Source: a bacterium (GTDB lineage Bacteria; Desulfobacterota; Deferrisomatia; Deferrisomatales; BM512). From it: a stretch of 64,000 nt of DNA. Below the pieces are notes generated by a model, which was not told where the DNA came from, did no database searches, and saw nothing but the letters and a program-made list of their open reading frames with translations. Positions within the stretch are counted from its first letter, which is position 1, and the number at the start of each line of letters is the position of its first letter. The translations under genes were made by a program, and so were the position numbers. Shown here piece by piece: positions 43,711-52,901 of the stretch. The stretch spans positions 49,522 to 113,521 of the forward strand of contig SCTA01000001.1 in assembly GCA_004322275.1 (NCBI GenBank), given 5' to 3'.

Positions 43711-44043
43711 TTAGGCCTTGAAAAGATTACGGAACCCCTTGAGTATTTCCTCGGTGAAAACCTTATGGGACTTTCTTATTCCGACCAGATACTTGTTCAA
43801 TATCAGTATTACGACGTCTTCGGTCTTGTCCGAGATGAACTGTATGTTGACAAGCCGGGTGAGGCCGATAATCTGTTTCAGGGCTTCCGAGTTCATCGAG
43901 CATAACGCCATTGCAGAGGCAAGCTCGGACGGGTTGTCTATCTCTTTAGAATAGATAACCTGGCCCTCGGAAGTTGCTATGAGCACTCCGGTGACCCCGT
44001 CCAGCTCCATTATCTTGTTTGCAATTTCATTTATCTCAGCCAT
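43711..44043 (-). CDS. Roadblock/LC7-domain protein
   Basis: 110 residues, one Roadblock/LC7 fold: EIANKIMELDGVTGVLIATSEGQVIYS at the start, MALCSMNSEALKQIIGLTRLVNIQFISD in the middle, and a C-terminal helix. Proteins of this fold dimerise and regulate small GTPases (as MglB does MglA) or scaffold signalling complexes. No GTPase gene is present in the cluster. It stands 28 bases after the longer Roadblock-containing gene and 36 before the Cache gene. Confidence 0.85.
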   Translation of the reverse strand: MAEINEIANKIMELDGVTGVLIATSEGQVIYSKEIDNPSELASAMALCSMNSEALKQIIGLTRLVNIQFISDKTEDVVILILNKYLVGIRKSHKVFTEEILKGFRNLFKA

Positions 44044-44071
44044 GACTACCCCAATTTGCTAGTATTTATTC

Positions 44072-44782
44072 TTATGCGCCTATTTTTCCCGCGATGAGGC
44101 CCTTGAATTTCTGCGACCTTTCCAGGTCGCCTATGTCTTTGCAGATAATGTCTACAAGGGCGGGAATACCCTTGGCGGAGGGCTCGGCGGTGGCTATCCA
44201 GCCTTTAAGGCTGTCGTCGAGAACTATTCCGGCCATAGGCCCCATGACCTTGGCCAGGGCGGCTTTGAGTTCCGCGAGAACGGGGCCGTAGTTTTTGTCC
44301 TCCTTGAGCATATCCACCGTCCAGCTCCTTGAAGCCTGCGGCGGCGGCGGAGGAGGCGGAGGCGGGGCGGCGGGAGCGGCTGCAGGAGCCGGAGCGGGCG
44401 GCGGCGCGACGGGAGAGGGCGCTTCGCCTTCCTCGGGCGGAAGATCCGCCAGAGCCGCCAAATCCTCGGTGGCGAGATTCAGCGACATCGCCAGCAGGTT
44501 GACGTTCAGGGAATTTTCGCCCATCACGACGAGAATGACTCCGGGCCGTATCTCTCTGACCAGAAGAAACATCTCGTTGAAGTTGAAAACGAGGTCCTTC
44601 ATCTCTGAAAAACCCGTCCTTCCGGCGGTTATGCTCCGCGAAACCATTCTTCCGGCCTGCCCGAGCTTGTCTTTCTTGAAGCCGGCGGGAACGTCGCTCG
44701 CCAGTATTCCCTTACGGGGGTCGAACACGAAAGAGCCGATAACCCCGGAAATGAGCCTTAAGTCGGATAATGCCTGTTGCAT
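44072..44782 (-). CDS. Roadblock-like protein with proline linker and C-terminal helical domain
   Basis: 236 residues in three parts: a Roadblock-like N-terminus (SDLRLISGVIGSFVFDPRKG ... LVREIRPGVILVVMGE, about 1-110), a 35-residue Pro/Ala linker (about 118-150, runs of prolines), and a C-terminal domain (YGPVLAELKAALAKVMGPMA ... LVDIICKDIGDLERSQKF). The C-terminal part resembles small domains that follow Roadblock or FHA modules in deltaproteobacteria, but I cannot name it with certainty. ATG at 44782 with AAGGA upstream. Cytoplasmic. Confidence 0.78.
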   Translation of the reverse strand: MQQALSDLRLISGVIGSFVFDPRKGILASDVPAGFKKDKLGQAGRMVSRSITAGRTGFSEMKDLVFNFNEMFLLVREIRPGVILVVMGENSLNVNLLAMSLNLATEDLAALADLPPEEGEAPSPVAPPPAPAPAAAPAAPPPPPPPPPQASRSWTVDMLKEDKNYGPVLAELKAALAKVMGPMAGIVLDDSLKGWIATAEPSAKGIPALVDIICKDIGDLERSQKFKGLIAGKIGA

Positions 44783-44816
44783 GTAAAAATCCTTTTTATA
44801 TTGCCAAGGGTTGTCT

Positions 44817-45842
44817 TCAGCGGATGACTGCTTTTCCCAGAGCGGCCATAGCCATGCCGACCAGTTCCGGGGGCGGCCGACCCGGCTTCAATTCAGCCGC
44901 GATAAGGCGGCTTTCATGGCCGAAAAGAACCTTTCTCCCGTTCGACGGCAGGTGCACAACGGCGCATTTGAACTCGCCGCACCCCAGGAGGGGACCGATA
45001 TCCTGCGCGGATTCCAGAATAAGCGCGGTCGCCGCCCCGTCGCCGTCGGAGAAAAAGAACGCCTTTGCCTTTGCGGGGTCGTGTTCCGCCGCGGACCGGA
45101 AAAGCGGGTTGCCGCTGCGGTTAAACATTGAGAAGGACAATACTTCGTCCAGGCCGCCGAGTATTGACTTCAGCTTGTCGCTGGAGCTTGCTTCGGAGCC
45201 TGACGAAGGCGGCTCGAAATAGGAATATGACAGGGCGGAAAGGAGGTCGTCGGCAACGCCTTTGTCAGCCCCGTCGCCGTCGCCGGGAAGGATTCCGTCC
45301 AGAGAAAAGTCAAGGCCGCCTTCGTTCCGGACAATAGAGAGCTTCGGACGGGCCGGTTCGGGCTGGCTTTTTTGCTCCTCGGAGTGGGGACGGTAAAAAG
45401 CCTCGGATTCTTCCTGATCGTCTGACGAAACTCTCGCGGCCTCGTCGGCCCTTCTGGCGGCCTCGATGAGAAAGTGGGTTCCGTCTATGAATATTGTGCG
45501 TTCGGGCGGCGTCAGGCCGGTGAAAAATTCAAATTTGCCCGAAACCACGTCGAAGACGGAAAAAGCTGCTTCCTCGCCCGATCCGCCGGCGCACTGCGCG
45601 TGAACGAGCTGACCCTGGTCGAAGTAGAGAAAGGCTTCCTGCCCCTTTTGCCATATGGTAAGCGCGCCGGTTTTGCGCGAAAAAATTATCAGCTGGACGA
45701 CGTCGGCAAGAGTAAAGTCGGCCAGATCTCCTCCAAGCTTGGTCGTGGAAGGAGAATTGGCCTTTGAGGTTCCGGGCTCGGCGTTTACGGGGGTAACGCC
45801 TTCCTCTGCCGTCGATTTCTTCGGAGCCAAACCTGAAGGCAT
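44817..45842 (-). CDS. DUF4388 (PATAN) protein with Roadblock-like C-terminus
   Basis: 341 residues from the ATG at 45842, chosen over an upstream in-frame ATG because GAGGTGA lies five bases before it. After a disordered N-terminus comes a PATAN/DUF4388 domain (GGDLADFTLADVVQLIIFSRKTGAL ... KGQEAFLYFDQGQLVHAQ, about residues 36-125), which is common in response regulators and signalling adaptors. A low-complexity middle is followed by a Roadblock-like C-terminus (LDEVLSFSMFNRSGNPLF to the end). First gene of the five-gene cluster, so probably read from a promoter in 45843-46200. Confidence 0.8.
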   Translation of the reverse strand: MPSGLAPKKSTAEEGVTPVNAEPGTSKANSPSTTKLGGDLADFTLADVVQLIIFSRKTGALTIWQKGQEAFLYFDQGQLVHAQCAGGSGEEAAFSVFDVVSGKFEFFTGLTPPERTIFIDGTHFLIEAARRADEAARVSSDDQEESEAFYRPHSEEQKSQPEPARPKLSIVRNEGGLDFSLDGILPGDGDGADKGVADDLLSALSYSYFEPPSSGSEASSSDKLKSILGGLDEVLSFSMFNRSGNPLFRSAAEHDPAKAKAFFFSDGDGAATALILESAQDIGPLLGCGEFKCAVVHLPSNGRKVLFGHESRLIAAELKPGRPPPELVGMAMAALGKAVIR

Positions 45843-46216
45843 TTCGTCACCTCTTTGCAAATCCGTGTTTTCCCCCCGCAAACGGGCTGTTTTAAATTTT
45901 ACTCCACCCCCGGTTAAGCTTACCTGATTATCACACCAAAACGGTCTTAAACATCATGTGAAAAAACTCTTTAAACCCCGGCGGCTCGCTTGTCCAACCG
46001 GACGCTCTAAAAGTACCATCCGCCATAGAGAAGAACGCCGTACTCATAAATTTCGCCGATGGTTTTGATAAAATCGCCAGGGAACCTATGGCAACTTATC
46101 GTCAAAGTTAACCAAAACTTTAACATAAAGCAACCGGTGTTTTGGAACGGATTTTAAAATTCCGCAAGGCTCCCGGAAGCAATAGTAAGTAACCATGCGA
46201 AATCAGGAGTAAAAAT
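45843..46216. other. Intergenic region upstream of the PATAN gene
   Basis: No gene recognised. It becomes AT-rich towards 46080-46200 and contains AAAGTT/AACTTT and other short inverted repeats. An open frame on the minus strand (46120-46353) is hydrophobic but lacks a ribosome site. Promoters for the PATAN operon are expected near 45860-45960. Confidence 0.4.
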
Positions 46217-46339
46217 ATGGACAGTAAAAATAGAACGGTGATTTGGAAAATGCAAAAAAATGCACGCGAGCTTAAAAACGCCAGCGCCGGCGACCTCCGG
46301 AAGATGTCCCTTTTGGCAGGGGGGCCCTTTCGGGGGTGA
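46217..46339 (+). CDS. Possible 40-residue small protein
   Basis: ATG at 46217 preceded by AGGAGT six bases away; the product is 40 residues, strongly basic (many Lys/Arg), with a single amphipathic segment (WKMQKNARELKNASAGDLRK). It ends 15 bases before the converging ald gene. No family recognised; support is only the ribosome site and the AT-to-GC step at the start. Confidence 0.3.
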   Translation: MDSKNRTVIWKMQKNARELKNASAGDLRKMSLLAGGPFRG

Positions 46340-46354
46340 AAAGCGAAGGACAAG

Positions 46355-47470
46355 TCAGGAACTGGAGAGGGCTTCTTCCGGCTTCACAAAGGGAAGGCTT
46401 TGCGCCGCCGCGACGGCGGGGTGGGTTATCTTTCCCCGGCAGACGTTCAACCCTGCGCGAAAGTGAGGGTCTTTCAGAAGCGCTTTTTCGCCTTGGGCCG
46501 CCAGGGCGAGAACGAAGGGCAGGGTTACGTTGTTGAGGGCCTGCGTCGCGGTGCGGGCGACGGCTCCCGGCATGTTCGCCACGCAGTAGTGGACCACGCC
46601 GTGAAGTATGTAGGTGGGTTCCTCGTGGGTGGTCGGGTGGGAGGTGGCGAAACACCCGCCCTGATCTATCGCAACGTCCACCAGCACCGAGCCGCGTCGC
46701 ATCTTCTTTACGGTTTCCTCCGAAACCAGCTTCGGCGCGTTGGCTCCGGGGACGAGCACGGCGCCGATGACGAGATCGGAGCAGAGCACCTCCGCCTCGA
46801 TCGCCTCCGCCGTCGAGAAGATGGTCTTAATTCTCCCGGTAAAGTGCTCGTCGAGAAAATTAAGCCTGTGTACCGACTTGTCGAGAATCACCACCTCCGC
46901 GCCGAGGGCCGAGGCGACCCGCGCGGCGTTCTCGCCGACGACTCCGCCGCCGATTATCGTCACCTTCCCCGGCCCGACGCCGGGAACGCCGCCGAGCAGC
47001 ATCCCCCTGCCGCCGCTGGAGAGTTCGAGGGCGTGGGCTCCGGCCTGCACCGCCAGTCTCCCGGCAACCTCCGACATCGGCGCGAGAAGCGGCAGCCCGC
47101 CGTAGCTGTCGGTGACGGTCTCGTAGGCGATGGCGGTCACGCCGGAATCGATAAGCGCCTGGGTCTGGAGGGTGTCGGGCGCGAGGTGGAGGTAGGTGAA
47201 GAGTATCTGGCCCCTCCGGAGGTACTTGTACTCGGAGGGCTGCGGCTCTTTCACCTTCACAACGAGCTGTGCTCCGAAAGCCTCCGCCGGTTTGTGGACG
47301 ATTTTAGCCCCGGCGCTCTGGTAGAGTTCGTCGTCGAAGCCTATGGCGTACCCCGCCCCCGTCTCCACCAGAACCTCGTGGCCGCGCGCGGCGAGCTCCC
47401 TAACGGAAGCGGGCGCTAGGCCGACCCGGTATTCGCGGTTTTTTATTTCTCTGGGGATGCCGATAACCAT
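46355..47470 (-). CDS. ald: Alanine dehydrogenase
   Basis: 371-residue NAD-dependent enzyme interconverting alanine and pyruvate plus ammonia. MVIGIPREIKNREYRVGLAP, the lysine/histidine active-site stretch KVKEPQPSEYKYLRRGQILFTYLHLA, the nucleotide loop VTIIGGGVVGENAA and DVAIDQGGCFATSHPTTH are all standard. ATG with GGAG five bases upstream. It stands alone; a link to the divergent peptidoglycan-recycling operon (alanine from stem peptides) is attractive but inferred from position. Confidence 0.95.
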   Translation of the reverse strand: MVIGIPREIKNREYRVGLAPASVRELAARGHEVLVETGAGYAIGFDDELYQSAGAKIVHKPAEAFGAQLVVKVKEPQPSEYKYLRRGQILFTYLHLAPDTLQTQALIDSGVTAIAYETVTDSYGGLPLLAPMSEVAGRLAVQAGAHALELSSGGRGMLLGGVPGVGPGKVTIIGGGVVGENAARVASALGAEVVILDKSVHRLNFLDEHFTGRIKTIFSTAEAIEAEVLCSDLVIGAVLVPGANAPKLVSEETVKKMRRGSVLVDVAIDQGGCFATSHPTTHEEPTYILHGVVHYCVANMPGAVARTATQALNNVTLPFVLALAAQGEKALLKDPHFRAGLNVCRGKITHPAVAAAQSLPFVKPEEALSSS

Positions 47471-47621
47471 TTTTGCTCCTCATAAATATTCAGGTTCGCG
47501 TAAAGAATACCCCAAGAGACGCAAATTCACATCCGCCACATTTTGTCTCGCGATTTCCTTTATGAAAATCCTGATTTCGCTTAGAATCCGGCGGATGCTT
47601 CAATTTTCAGGGGACTAATGC

Positions 47622-48800
47622 ATGGTGACCACGGGCCTCGAAGTTTTCGCCAAAAATCCGCGCCGCTACTCGCCTCCGGGAAAGAGGGCGGGGCTGCTGC
47701 TCAGCGCGGCCAGCGTAGACAGGAATTACACCCTTGCCCGCGACGTGGCGCGTGAAGCGCTGGGGGAAGACCTCGTCTGCCTCTTCGGGCCTCAGCACGG
47801 AATATTTTCCGACGTGCAGGACAACATGGTGGAGACCGGCCACGGCAGCGACCCCCGGTTCGGCCTCCCCGTCTGGTCGCTCTACGGCGAGACGAGAAAG
47901 CCCACGCCGGAAATGCTGGAGGGCCTCGATACCCTGCTCGTGGACATTCAGGACGTGGGGACGCGGGTCTACACCTTCGTCTGGACCCTGAAGCTCGCGA
48001 TGGAAGCCTGCGGCGAGAGGGGAATCCGCCTCGTCGTCCTCGACAGGCCGAACCCCATAAACGCGGATGCGGTAGAGGGAAATATACTCGAAGCGGCCCA
48101 CTCCTCCTTCGTCGGCCTTCTCGGGATACCCATGCGCCACGGCATGACCATCGGCGAACTTGCGCTCTGGTTCGTGCGCCACGGCGGCGTCTCCTGCGAC
48201 CTCACGGTCGTCCGTATGGAGAATTACAGCCGGAAGATGTGCTGGGAGGAGACCGGAAGACCGTGGGTAATGACCTCGCCTAACCTCCCCACCCCCGACA
48301 CCGCCCTCGTCTACCCCGGAACGGTCCTTCTGGAAGGGACGAACGCAAGCGAGGGGAGGGGGACGACGCGCCCTTTCGAGCTTGTCGGCGGGCCGTGGGG
48401 CAGGCCGGAGGAACTGGCCGGAGAACTCGGAAAGCTAGGCCTCCCCGGCGTTCATTTCCGCCCGGCGGTCTTTTTGCCGACCTTCCAGAAGTGGGGAGGC
48501 ACCGACTGCATGGGGGTTCAGCTTCACGTCACGGACAAAGCCCTCTTCAAGCCCTATCTGACGGGGCTCGGCGTCCTCCGGACCCTCTGGAAGCTTTACC
48601 GCAAGGCGGGTTTCGACTGGAAAGCACCGCCCTACGAATACGAAACTGAAAAACTGCCGATCCATATGCTCCTCGGCTCCTCCCGCGTAAGGGAGGCGCT
48701 CGAAGCGGGCGAGCCGCTGGCCGAGATCGAGAAGGGCTGGCAAAGAGAACTCGACGGATGGAAGGAGACGAGGCGCGAATGCCTTTTATATCAGGACTAG
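47622..48800 (+). CDS. namZ: Exo-beta-N-acetylmuramidase NamZ-like (DUF1343)
   Basis: 392 residues of the DUF1343 family, whose characterised member releases MurNAc from the non-reducing ends of peptidoglycan chains. Family stretches: FGPQHGIFSDVQDNM, DPRFGLPVWSLYGETRKPTPEML, LLVDIQDVGTRVYTFVWTL, LDRPNPINADAVEGN and TNASEGRGTTRPFELVG. No signal peptide is visible, so action would be cytoplasmic, or export uses another route. ATG at 47622 with GGGGA upstream. First of six overlapping genes; it ends 22 bases inside mpl. Confidence 0.88.
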   Translation: MVTTGLEVFAKNPRRYSPPGKRAGLLLSAASVDRNYTLARDVAREALGEDLVCLFGPQHGIFSDVQDNMVETGHGSDPRFGLPVWSLYGETRKPTPEMLEGLDTLLVDIQDVGTRVYTFVWTLKLAMEACGERGIRLVVLDRPNPINADAVEGNILEAAHSSFVGLLGIPMRHGMTIGELALWFVRHGGVSCDLTVVRMENYSRKMCWEETGRPWVMTSPNLPTPDTALVYPGTVLLEGTNASEGRGTTRPFELVGGPWGRPEELAGELGKLGLPGVHFRPAVFLPTFQKWGGTDCMGVQLHVTDKALFKPYLTGLGVLRTLWKLYRKAGFDWKAPPYEYETEKLPIHMLLGSSRVREALEAGEPLAEIEKGWQRELDGWKETRRECLLYQD

Positions 48801-50194
48801 TTAAGGGAGGCAGGGTCCACTTCACCGGAATCTGCGGCACGGCGATGGCCTCGGTGGCGGGGGAGCTTCACTCGCTCGGCTACAGGGTCACGGGCTCGGA
48901 CAGCCGCGCCTACCCGCCGATGTCTACCTACCTCGAAAACCTCGGGATACAGGTAATCGAAGGGTTCGACGCCAAAAATCTCGAACCCGCGCCGGACCTC
49001 ACCGTCATAGGAAACGCCGTAAGCAGGGGCAATCCGGAGGTCGAGGAGGCGCTTGAGAAGGGACTTCCCTTCACCTCGCTGGCTGAACTCATCGAGGCGG
49101 TCTTCCTGCCGGGAAAAGCCCCCGTGGTCGTCACCGGAACCCACGGGAAGACCACCACCACGGCGCTCATAACCTGGATAATGCGCGAGGGCGGCCTCGA
49201 CCCCTCGTGGCTGATCGGCGGCGTGCCGCTCGGGCTCGGCGCGGGTTTCCGGGTGGGGAAGGGCGAACCCTTCGTCCTCGAAGGGGACGAGTACGACACC
49301 GCTTTCTTCGACAAGCGCTCCAAGTTTCTCCACTACCGCCCGAGGGTGCTGATCCTGAACAACCTCGAATACGACCACGCCGACATCTACCCGGACATGG
49401 AGCGGCTCAGGGAGACCTTCCGCCACCTCTTGCGCATCGTGCCGCGCGGCGGACTTATCATCGCCAACGCCGACGAGCCGGAGGTGACGGCGCTTCTGGA
49501 CAATCCTCCCTGCCCGGTAGTCACCTACACGATGAAGGGAGCGAAGGCCCACTACGCGGGAACCGCCTCGCCGGGAAAACTGCTCGTCGCCGGGCCGGAG
49601 GGGTTTACCGCAGAAATTTCCCACGAAATGGTCGGCTCCCATCAGGGGTGGAACATACTCGCCGGAGTGATCGCTTGCCGCCGCTTCGGGCTGGACGCCG
49701 GGGCGATAATCTCGGGAATAAAGAGCTTTCCGGGGGTAAAGAGGCGGGCGGAGAAGCGGGGCGAGGAGCGCGGAATAGTTGTCTTCGACGATTTCGCCCA
49801 CCATCCCACGGCGATACGGACAACCCTCCGGGGCTTTAGAGAGCTGTACCCCGAAAGGCGCATCTTCGCCCTCCTCGAACCGCGCTCCAACACCATGAGA
49901 AGGGCGGTTTTTCAGGAAGCGCTTGGAAATTCCTTCGGCGACGCGAATTTTGTGGCGATCCGGGAGGTCCCTAACCCCGAAAAGGTTGTGGACGGAAAGG
50001 TGCTGGACGTAAAGGCGCTGGCAAAAGCCGTCTCAAAGGGAGGCGTCCCGGCGGAAGCTTTTCCAGACGCGGGAGCGATAATAGACCGGATATCCCGCTA
50101 CGCGAGGGAGGGCGACGTGGTAGTGGTTCTCTCCAACGGCGGCTTCGAGGACATCCACGAAAGACTCCTCTCGGCCCTGAGGGAGAAAAGTTGA
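48779..50194 (+). CDS. mpl: UDP-N-acetylmuramate:L-Ala-gamma-D-Glu-meso-DAP ligase
   Basis: 471 residues; re-attaches recovered murein tripeptide to UDP-MurNAc. The Mur-ligase order is clear: VHFTGICGTAMASVAGELHS at the N-terminus, ATP loop VTGTHGKTTTTAL at about 118-130, FVLEGDEYDTAFFDKRSKF, the C-terminal DDFAHHPTAI. I use the ATG at 48779; the ATG at 48758 lies in frame but has no ribosome site. Overlaps namZ by 22 and the next gene by four bases. Confidence 0.94.
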   Translation: MPFISGLVKGGRVHFTGICGTAMASVAGELHSLGYRVTGSDSRAYPPMSTYLENLGIQVIEGFDAKNLEPAPDLTVIGNAVSRGNPEVEEALEKGLPFTSLAELIEAVFLPGKAPVVVTGTHGKTTTTALITWIMREGGLDPSWLIGGVPLGLGAGFRVGKGEPFVLEGDEYDTAFFDKRSKFLHYRPRVLILNNLEYDHADIYPDMERLRETFRHLLRIVPRGGLIIANADEPEVTALLDNPPCPVVTYTMKGAKAHYAGTASPGKLLVAGPEGFTAEISHEMVGSHQGWNILAGVIACRRFGLDAGAIISGIKSFPGVKRRAEKRGEERGIVVFDDFAHHPTAIRTTLRGFRELYPERRIFALLEPRSNTMRRAVFQEALGNSFGDANFVAIREVPNPEKVVDGKVLDVKALAKAVSKGGVPAEAFPDAGAIIDRISRYAREGDVVVVLSNGGFEDIHERLLSALREKS

Positions 50195-51996
50195 AGAGGG
50201 GATTAATTCTGCTTATTTCGCTCGCGCTGGCTTCGGCGGCGAGGGCTGAGACCGCCCTTTGGGCGGTAAGGACGGAGCTTGCGACCCCCGGATCCATCCG
50301 GGGGCTTTGCGCCGAGGCAAAAAGCGCAGGAGCGGACACCATTCTCGCTCAGGTGCGCGGGCGCGGCGACGCCTGGTACGAAACCGCTCTCGCCCCGAGG
50401 TCCGAGGAACTTTCGGAGCCGCCTCCCTTCGACCCCCTCTGCGTTCTCGTAAAGGAATGCGAGGGCATAAAGAACGTCGCGTGGCTGAACGCCTTCTTTA
50501 TCTGGGGAGGACAGAACCCTCCGCTCTCGCCCCTCCACCCCGCTGTCGCGCACCCCGAATGGTGCCTGAAAGACGCCGAAAAACGGGCGGTTTCGGAGTA
50601 TTCGCCCGCCGAGCGCGCAAAAGGCTGGATTGAAGGGGTCTACATAGACCCCGCCAACGAAGAATACCGGAGTCTCTTGGCCTCTATCGCGGGCGAGGTG
50701 GTTAAAAAGTACCCCGTCGCGGGGGTTCACCTCGATTTCATACGCTATCCCGGACCCGGCTACGGGCAGGGGGGACCGCTCGCGGAGCGCTACAAGACCC
50801 TTTACGGCCTCGATCCCGCCCTTTTGCCGGTCTCTTTCGGCCAGCCGGACCTGAAAGGGTGGCTCTCGGGGGAAATGAAACCCGAGGAGAGGGTTATGCT
50901 TACCGGAAGGCTGCTCTTCGCCGGGATGAAGGCCGAAGAGATAACGAAGATCGTCCGCGCGATTGCGAAAGAGGTGAAGGCGGCCCGCCCCGGAGCGGAA
51001 CTTTCGGCTGCCGTCGTACCCGAGCCGGGAGCCGCCTACTTCGAGAAGGGGCAGGACTGGCGCGGCTGGGCGTCGGAGGGTCTTGTGGACGGCCTCTACC
51101 CTATGGCCTACTTCGGGCCGAGGGAGAGGGTAGCGGCAGAGCTTCTCGGAGTGGCGGAGGCCGCCGTCTCGAACCCTTCGGTGAAATTACACGCGGGGCT
51201 TGGCGGCTACATAAAGGAGCCCGCCGACATCTGCGCGGAGGGTGCCGCCGCCTTTGAACTCGGCTTTGACGGGGTCAGCCTCTTCGACGCGGGTTCGCTC
51301 CGCAAAAAGCCGGGTGGAATCCCTTCCTACACCGGTTGCCTGAAGACTTTAAAGCCCGCCCCGAGAGCGGCGGCCCCGGAAAAATCCACCGCCTCCGAAG
51401 AACCCATTCTAAGGGCGGTATCAGGCTCGTGGCCGGATGCAAACCTTCCCGAAGGTTGGGAAAGCGCGGCGAGGGAGCGAGAGAGGGAGTTTCGGGAGGC
51501 GGTCAAAGCCGACATCCCGGCTCTTCTGGCCCGGCTGGAAACGGAGGGGGTCACTCTCCCTAAGTGGCTTGAGGCGAGGGGAATCTTCCGCTTCGTCCAC
51601 CCCCTCGATCCGCCCGAAAAGGTGCTGGACCAGTTCAGAAAGGCCGAAGAGGCGCTTGAAAAGCTCTCGGCCGGGGAAGATTTTTCCAAAGTCGCCGGGG
51701 AACTCTCCCAGTGGGGGACGCGCTCCTGCGGCGGCGCTCTCGGCAGGTGCTTTCCCGGAGGCGACACCGTCCTCCCCGCTTCGGCTGGTGAACTTAGGAT
51801 GGGCGACACTTCGAGAGTTTTAAGGGGCGATAGCGGATTCTGGATTCTGAAGGTTGACTCCGCGGGCGCAGGGGAGCAAATTCCTTGGGCGAAGGCGGAT
51901 TTCGCCTCAAAACGGGAGGTTCTTCGCGTGGAACTGGGGAAACTCTACGAAAGCCGCGAAACGGCGGCGACCGCCGGGGGCGGAGGAGTGCGATGA
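50191..51996 (+). CDS. Secreted GHL10-like glycosidase fused to a parvulin domain
   Basis: 601 residues. A signal peptide (MKRGLILLISLALASAARA) is followed by a GHL10/DUF187-type TIM barrel: ETALWAVRTELATPGSI, ADTILAQVRGRGDAWY, AWLNAFFIWG, GVHLDFIRYPGPGYG, GLYPMAYF (about 20-380). After a linker, a helix-rich segment ends in a parvulin-like fold at about 480-555 (DFSKVAGELSQWGTRSCGGA, then VLRGDSGFWILKV). TTG start with GGGAG six bases upstream, overlapping the mpl stop. GHL10 proteins are thought to act on peptidoglycan-derived or other glycans. I know no standard protein with this pair of domains; cysteines in RSCGGALGRC are unusual for parvulin. Confidence 0.8.
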   Translation: MKRGLILLISLALASAARAETALWAVRTELATPGSIRGLCAEAKSAGADTILAQVRGRGDAWYETALAPRSEELSEPPPFDPLCVLVKECEGIKNVAWLNAFFIWGGQNPPLSPLHPAVAHPEWCLKDAEKRAVSEYSPAERAKGWIEGVYIDPANEEYRSLLASIAGEVVKKYPVAGVHLDFIRYPGPGYGQGGPLAERYKTLYGLDPALLPVSFGQPDLKGWLSGEMKPEERVMLTGRLLFAGMKAEEITKIVRAIAKEVKAARPGAELSAAVVPEPGAAYFEKGQDWRGWASEGLVDGLYPMAYFGPRERVAAELLGVAEAAVSNPSVKLHAGLGGYIKEPADICAEGAAAFELGFDGVSLFDAGSLRKKPGGIPSYTGCLKTLKPAPRAAAPEKSTASEEPILRAVSGSWPDANLPEGWESAAREREREFREAVKADIPALLARLETEGVTLPKWLEARGIFRFVHPLDPPEKVLDQFRKAEEALEKLSAGEDFSKVAGELSQWGTRSCGGALGRCFPGGDTVLPASAGELRMGDTSRVLRGDSGFWILKVDSAGAGEQIPWAKADFASKREVLRVELGKLYESRETAATAGGGGVR

Positions 51997-52901
51997 AGGT
52001 AAAATACCCGCCCCCTCTAAAGAGAGGGGACAAGGTCGCGCTGGCCGCCCCCGCCGGGCCGGTTGACAAAGCCCGCTTCGACTGGGCCGTAGAGGCGCTT
52101 TCGGAGAGAGGGCTTGTCGTTTCGGCGAGTGAAGAGATGCTGTCGAAGGACCGCTATCTCGCCGGAAACGACGGACGGAGGCTGGGCGAACTCCAGACCG
52201 CCCTTTCGGACCCCGAGATAAAGGCGGTATTTCTCGCGAGGGGAGGGTACGGAACACAGCGGATAATCCCCTCTCTCGACCTCCCGGCCGATGCCATTCC
52301 CAAGCCGGTGGCCGGCTTCAGCGACAACACCGCGCTCCTCGGCGCGCTCTCGGAAATATACGGCTGGGCGGTCGTCCACGGCCCCCACCCGAGGAAGGGA
52401 GGCGAGGAGGAACTCGACGAGCTTCTCGGCTGCCTCGGCTTTTTCGGGGAGCCGCGCTTGCCGGTATTCACAGGATTAAAAGCCCTGAACGGCGGGGCAG
52501 ACGTTGAGGGGCCGCTCTGCGGAGGGTGCCTTTCACTTATCTCCACCTCCGTCTCTACCCCCTACGCCATTCGCGCCGGTGGAAAGATAGTCTTCATCGA
52601 AGAGGTCTGCGAGGCGGTCTACCGCATCGACAGGATGCTCCACCACCTCCTTCACTCCGGCTTTTTCGAGGGAGCGAAGGGCGTCGTCTTCGGGACGCCC
52701 GAGACCTTTATCCCCGAGGGAGGGTCAATAGAAGACCTTTACTCCCTGCTCGGCGAATTCGCGGGCAAGGCCGGAATTCCGGTCCTCACGGGGCTGCCCT
52801 GCGGCCACGTCGGGACGAACCGCCCGCTGCCTTTCGGCCCTCGTGCGCACCTCTCCCCGGCCAGGGGCGAGCTTGCCTTTCTGGAGCCGGCGGTTCGCTG
52901 A
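51993..52901 (+). CDS. ldcA: L,D-carboxypeptidase (S66 family)
   Basis: 302 residues; removes the terminal D-Ala from murein tetrapeptides so that Mpl can use them. The serine nucleophile is S110 in AGFSDNTALL; ARGGYGTQRIIPSLDLP and HGPHP precede and follow as usual; the acidic residue is in FIEEVCEAVYRIDRML (about 201-216) and the histidine is H272 in CGHVGTNRPLPFGPRAHL. The ATG at 51993, with GGAGGAG upstream, overlaps the previous stop (ATGA); a longer open frame upstream is out of family. Confidence 0.94.
   Translation: MKVKYPPPLKRGDKVALAAPAGPVDKARFDWAVEALSERGLVVSASEEMLSKDRYLAGNDGRRLGELQTALSDPEIKAVFLARGGYGTQRIIPSLDLPADAIPKPVAGFSDNTALLGALSEIYGWAVVHGPHPRKGGEEELDELLGCLGFFGEPRLPVFTGLKALNGGADVEGPLCGGCLSLISTSVSTPYAIRAGGKIVFIEEVCEAVYRIDRMLHHLLHSGFFEGAKGVVFGTPETFIPEGGSIEDLYSLLGEFAGKAGIPVLTGLPCGHVGTNRPLPFGPRAHLSPARGELAFLEPAVR

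Noticed and set aside
46120..46353. Hydrophobic 77-residue minus-strand frame
   Set aside because: No ribosome site and no recognisable family; it overlaps the better-supported small plus-strand frame and the ald 3' region.
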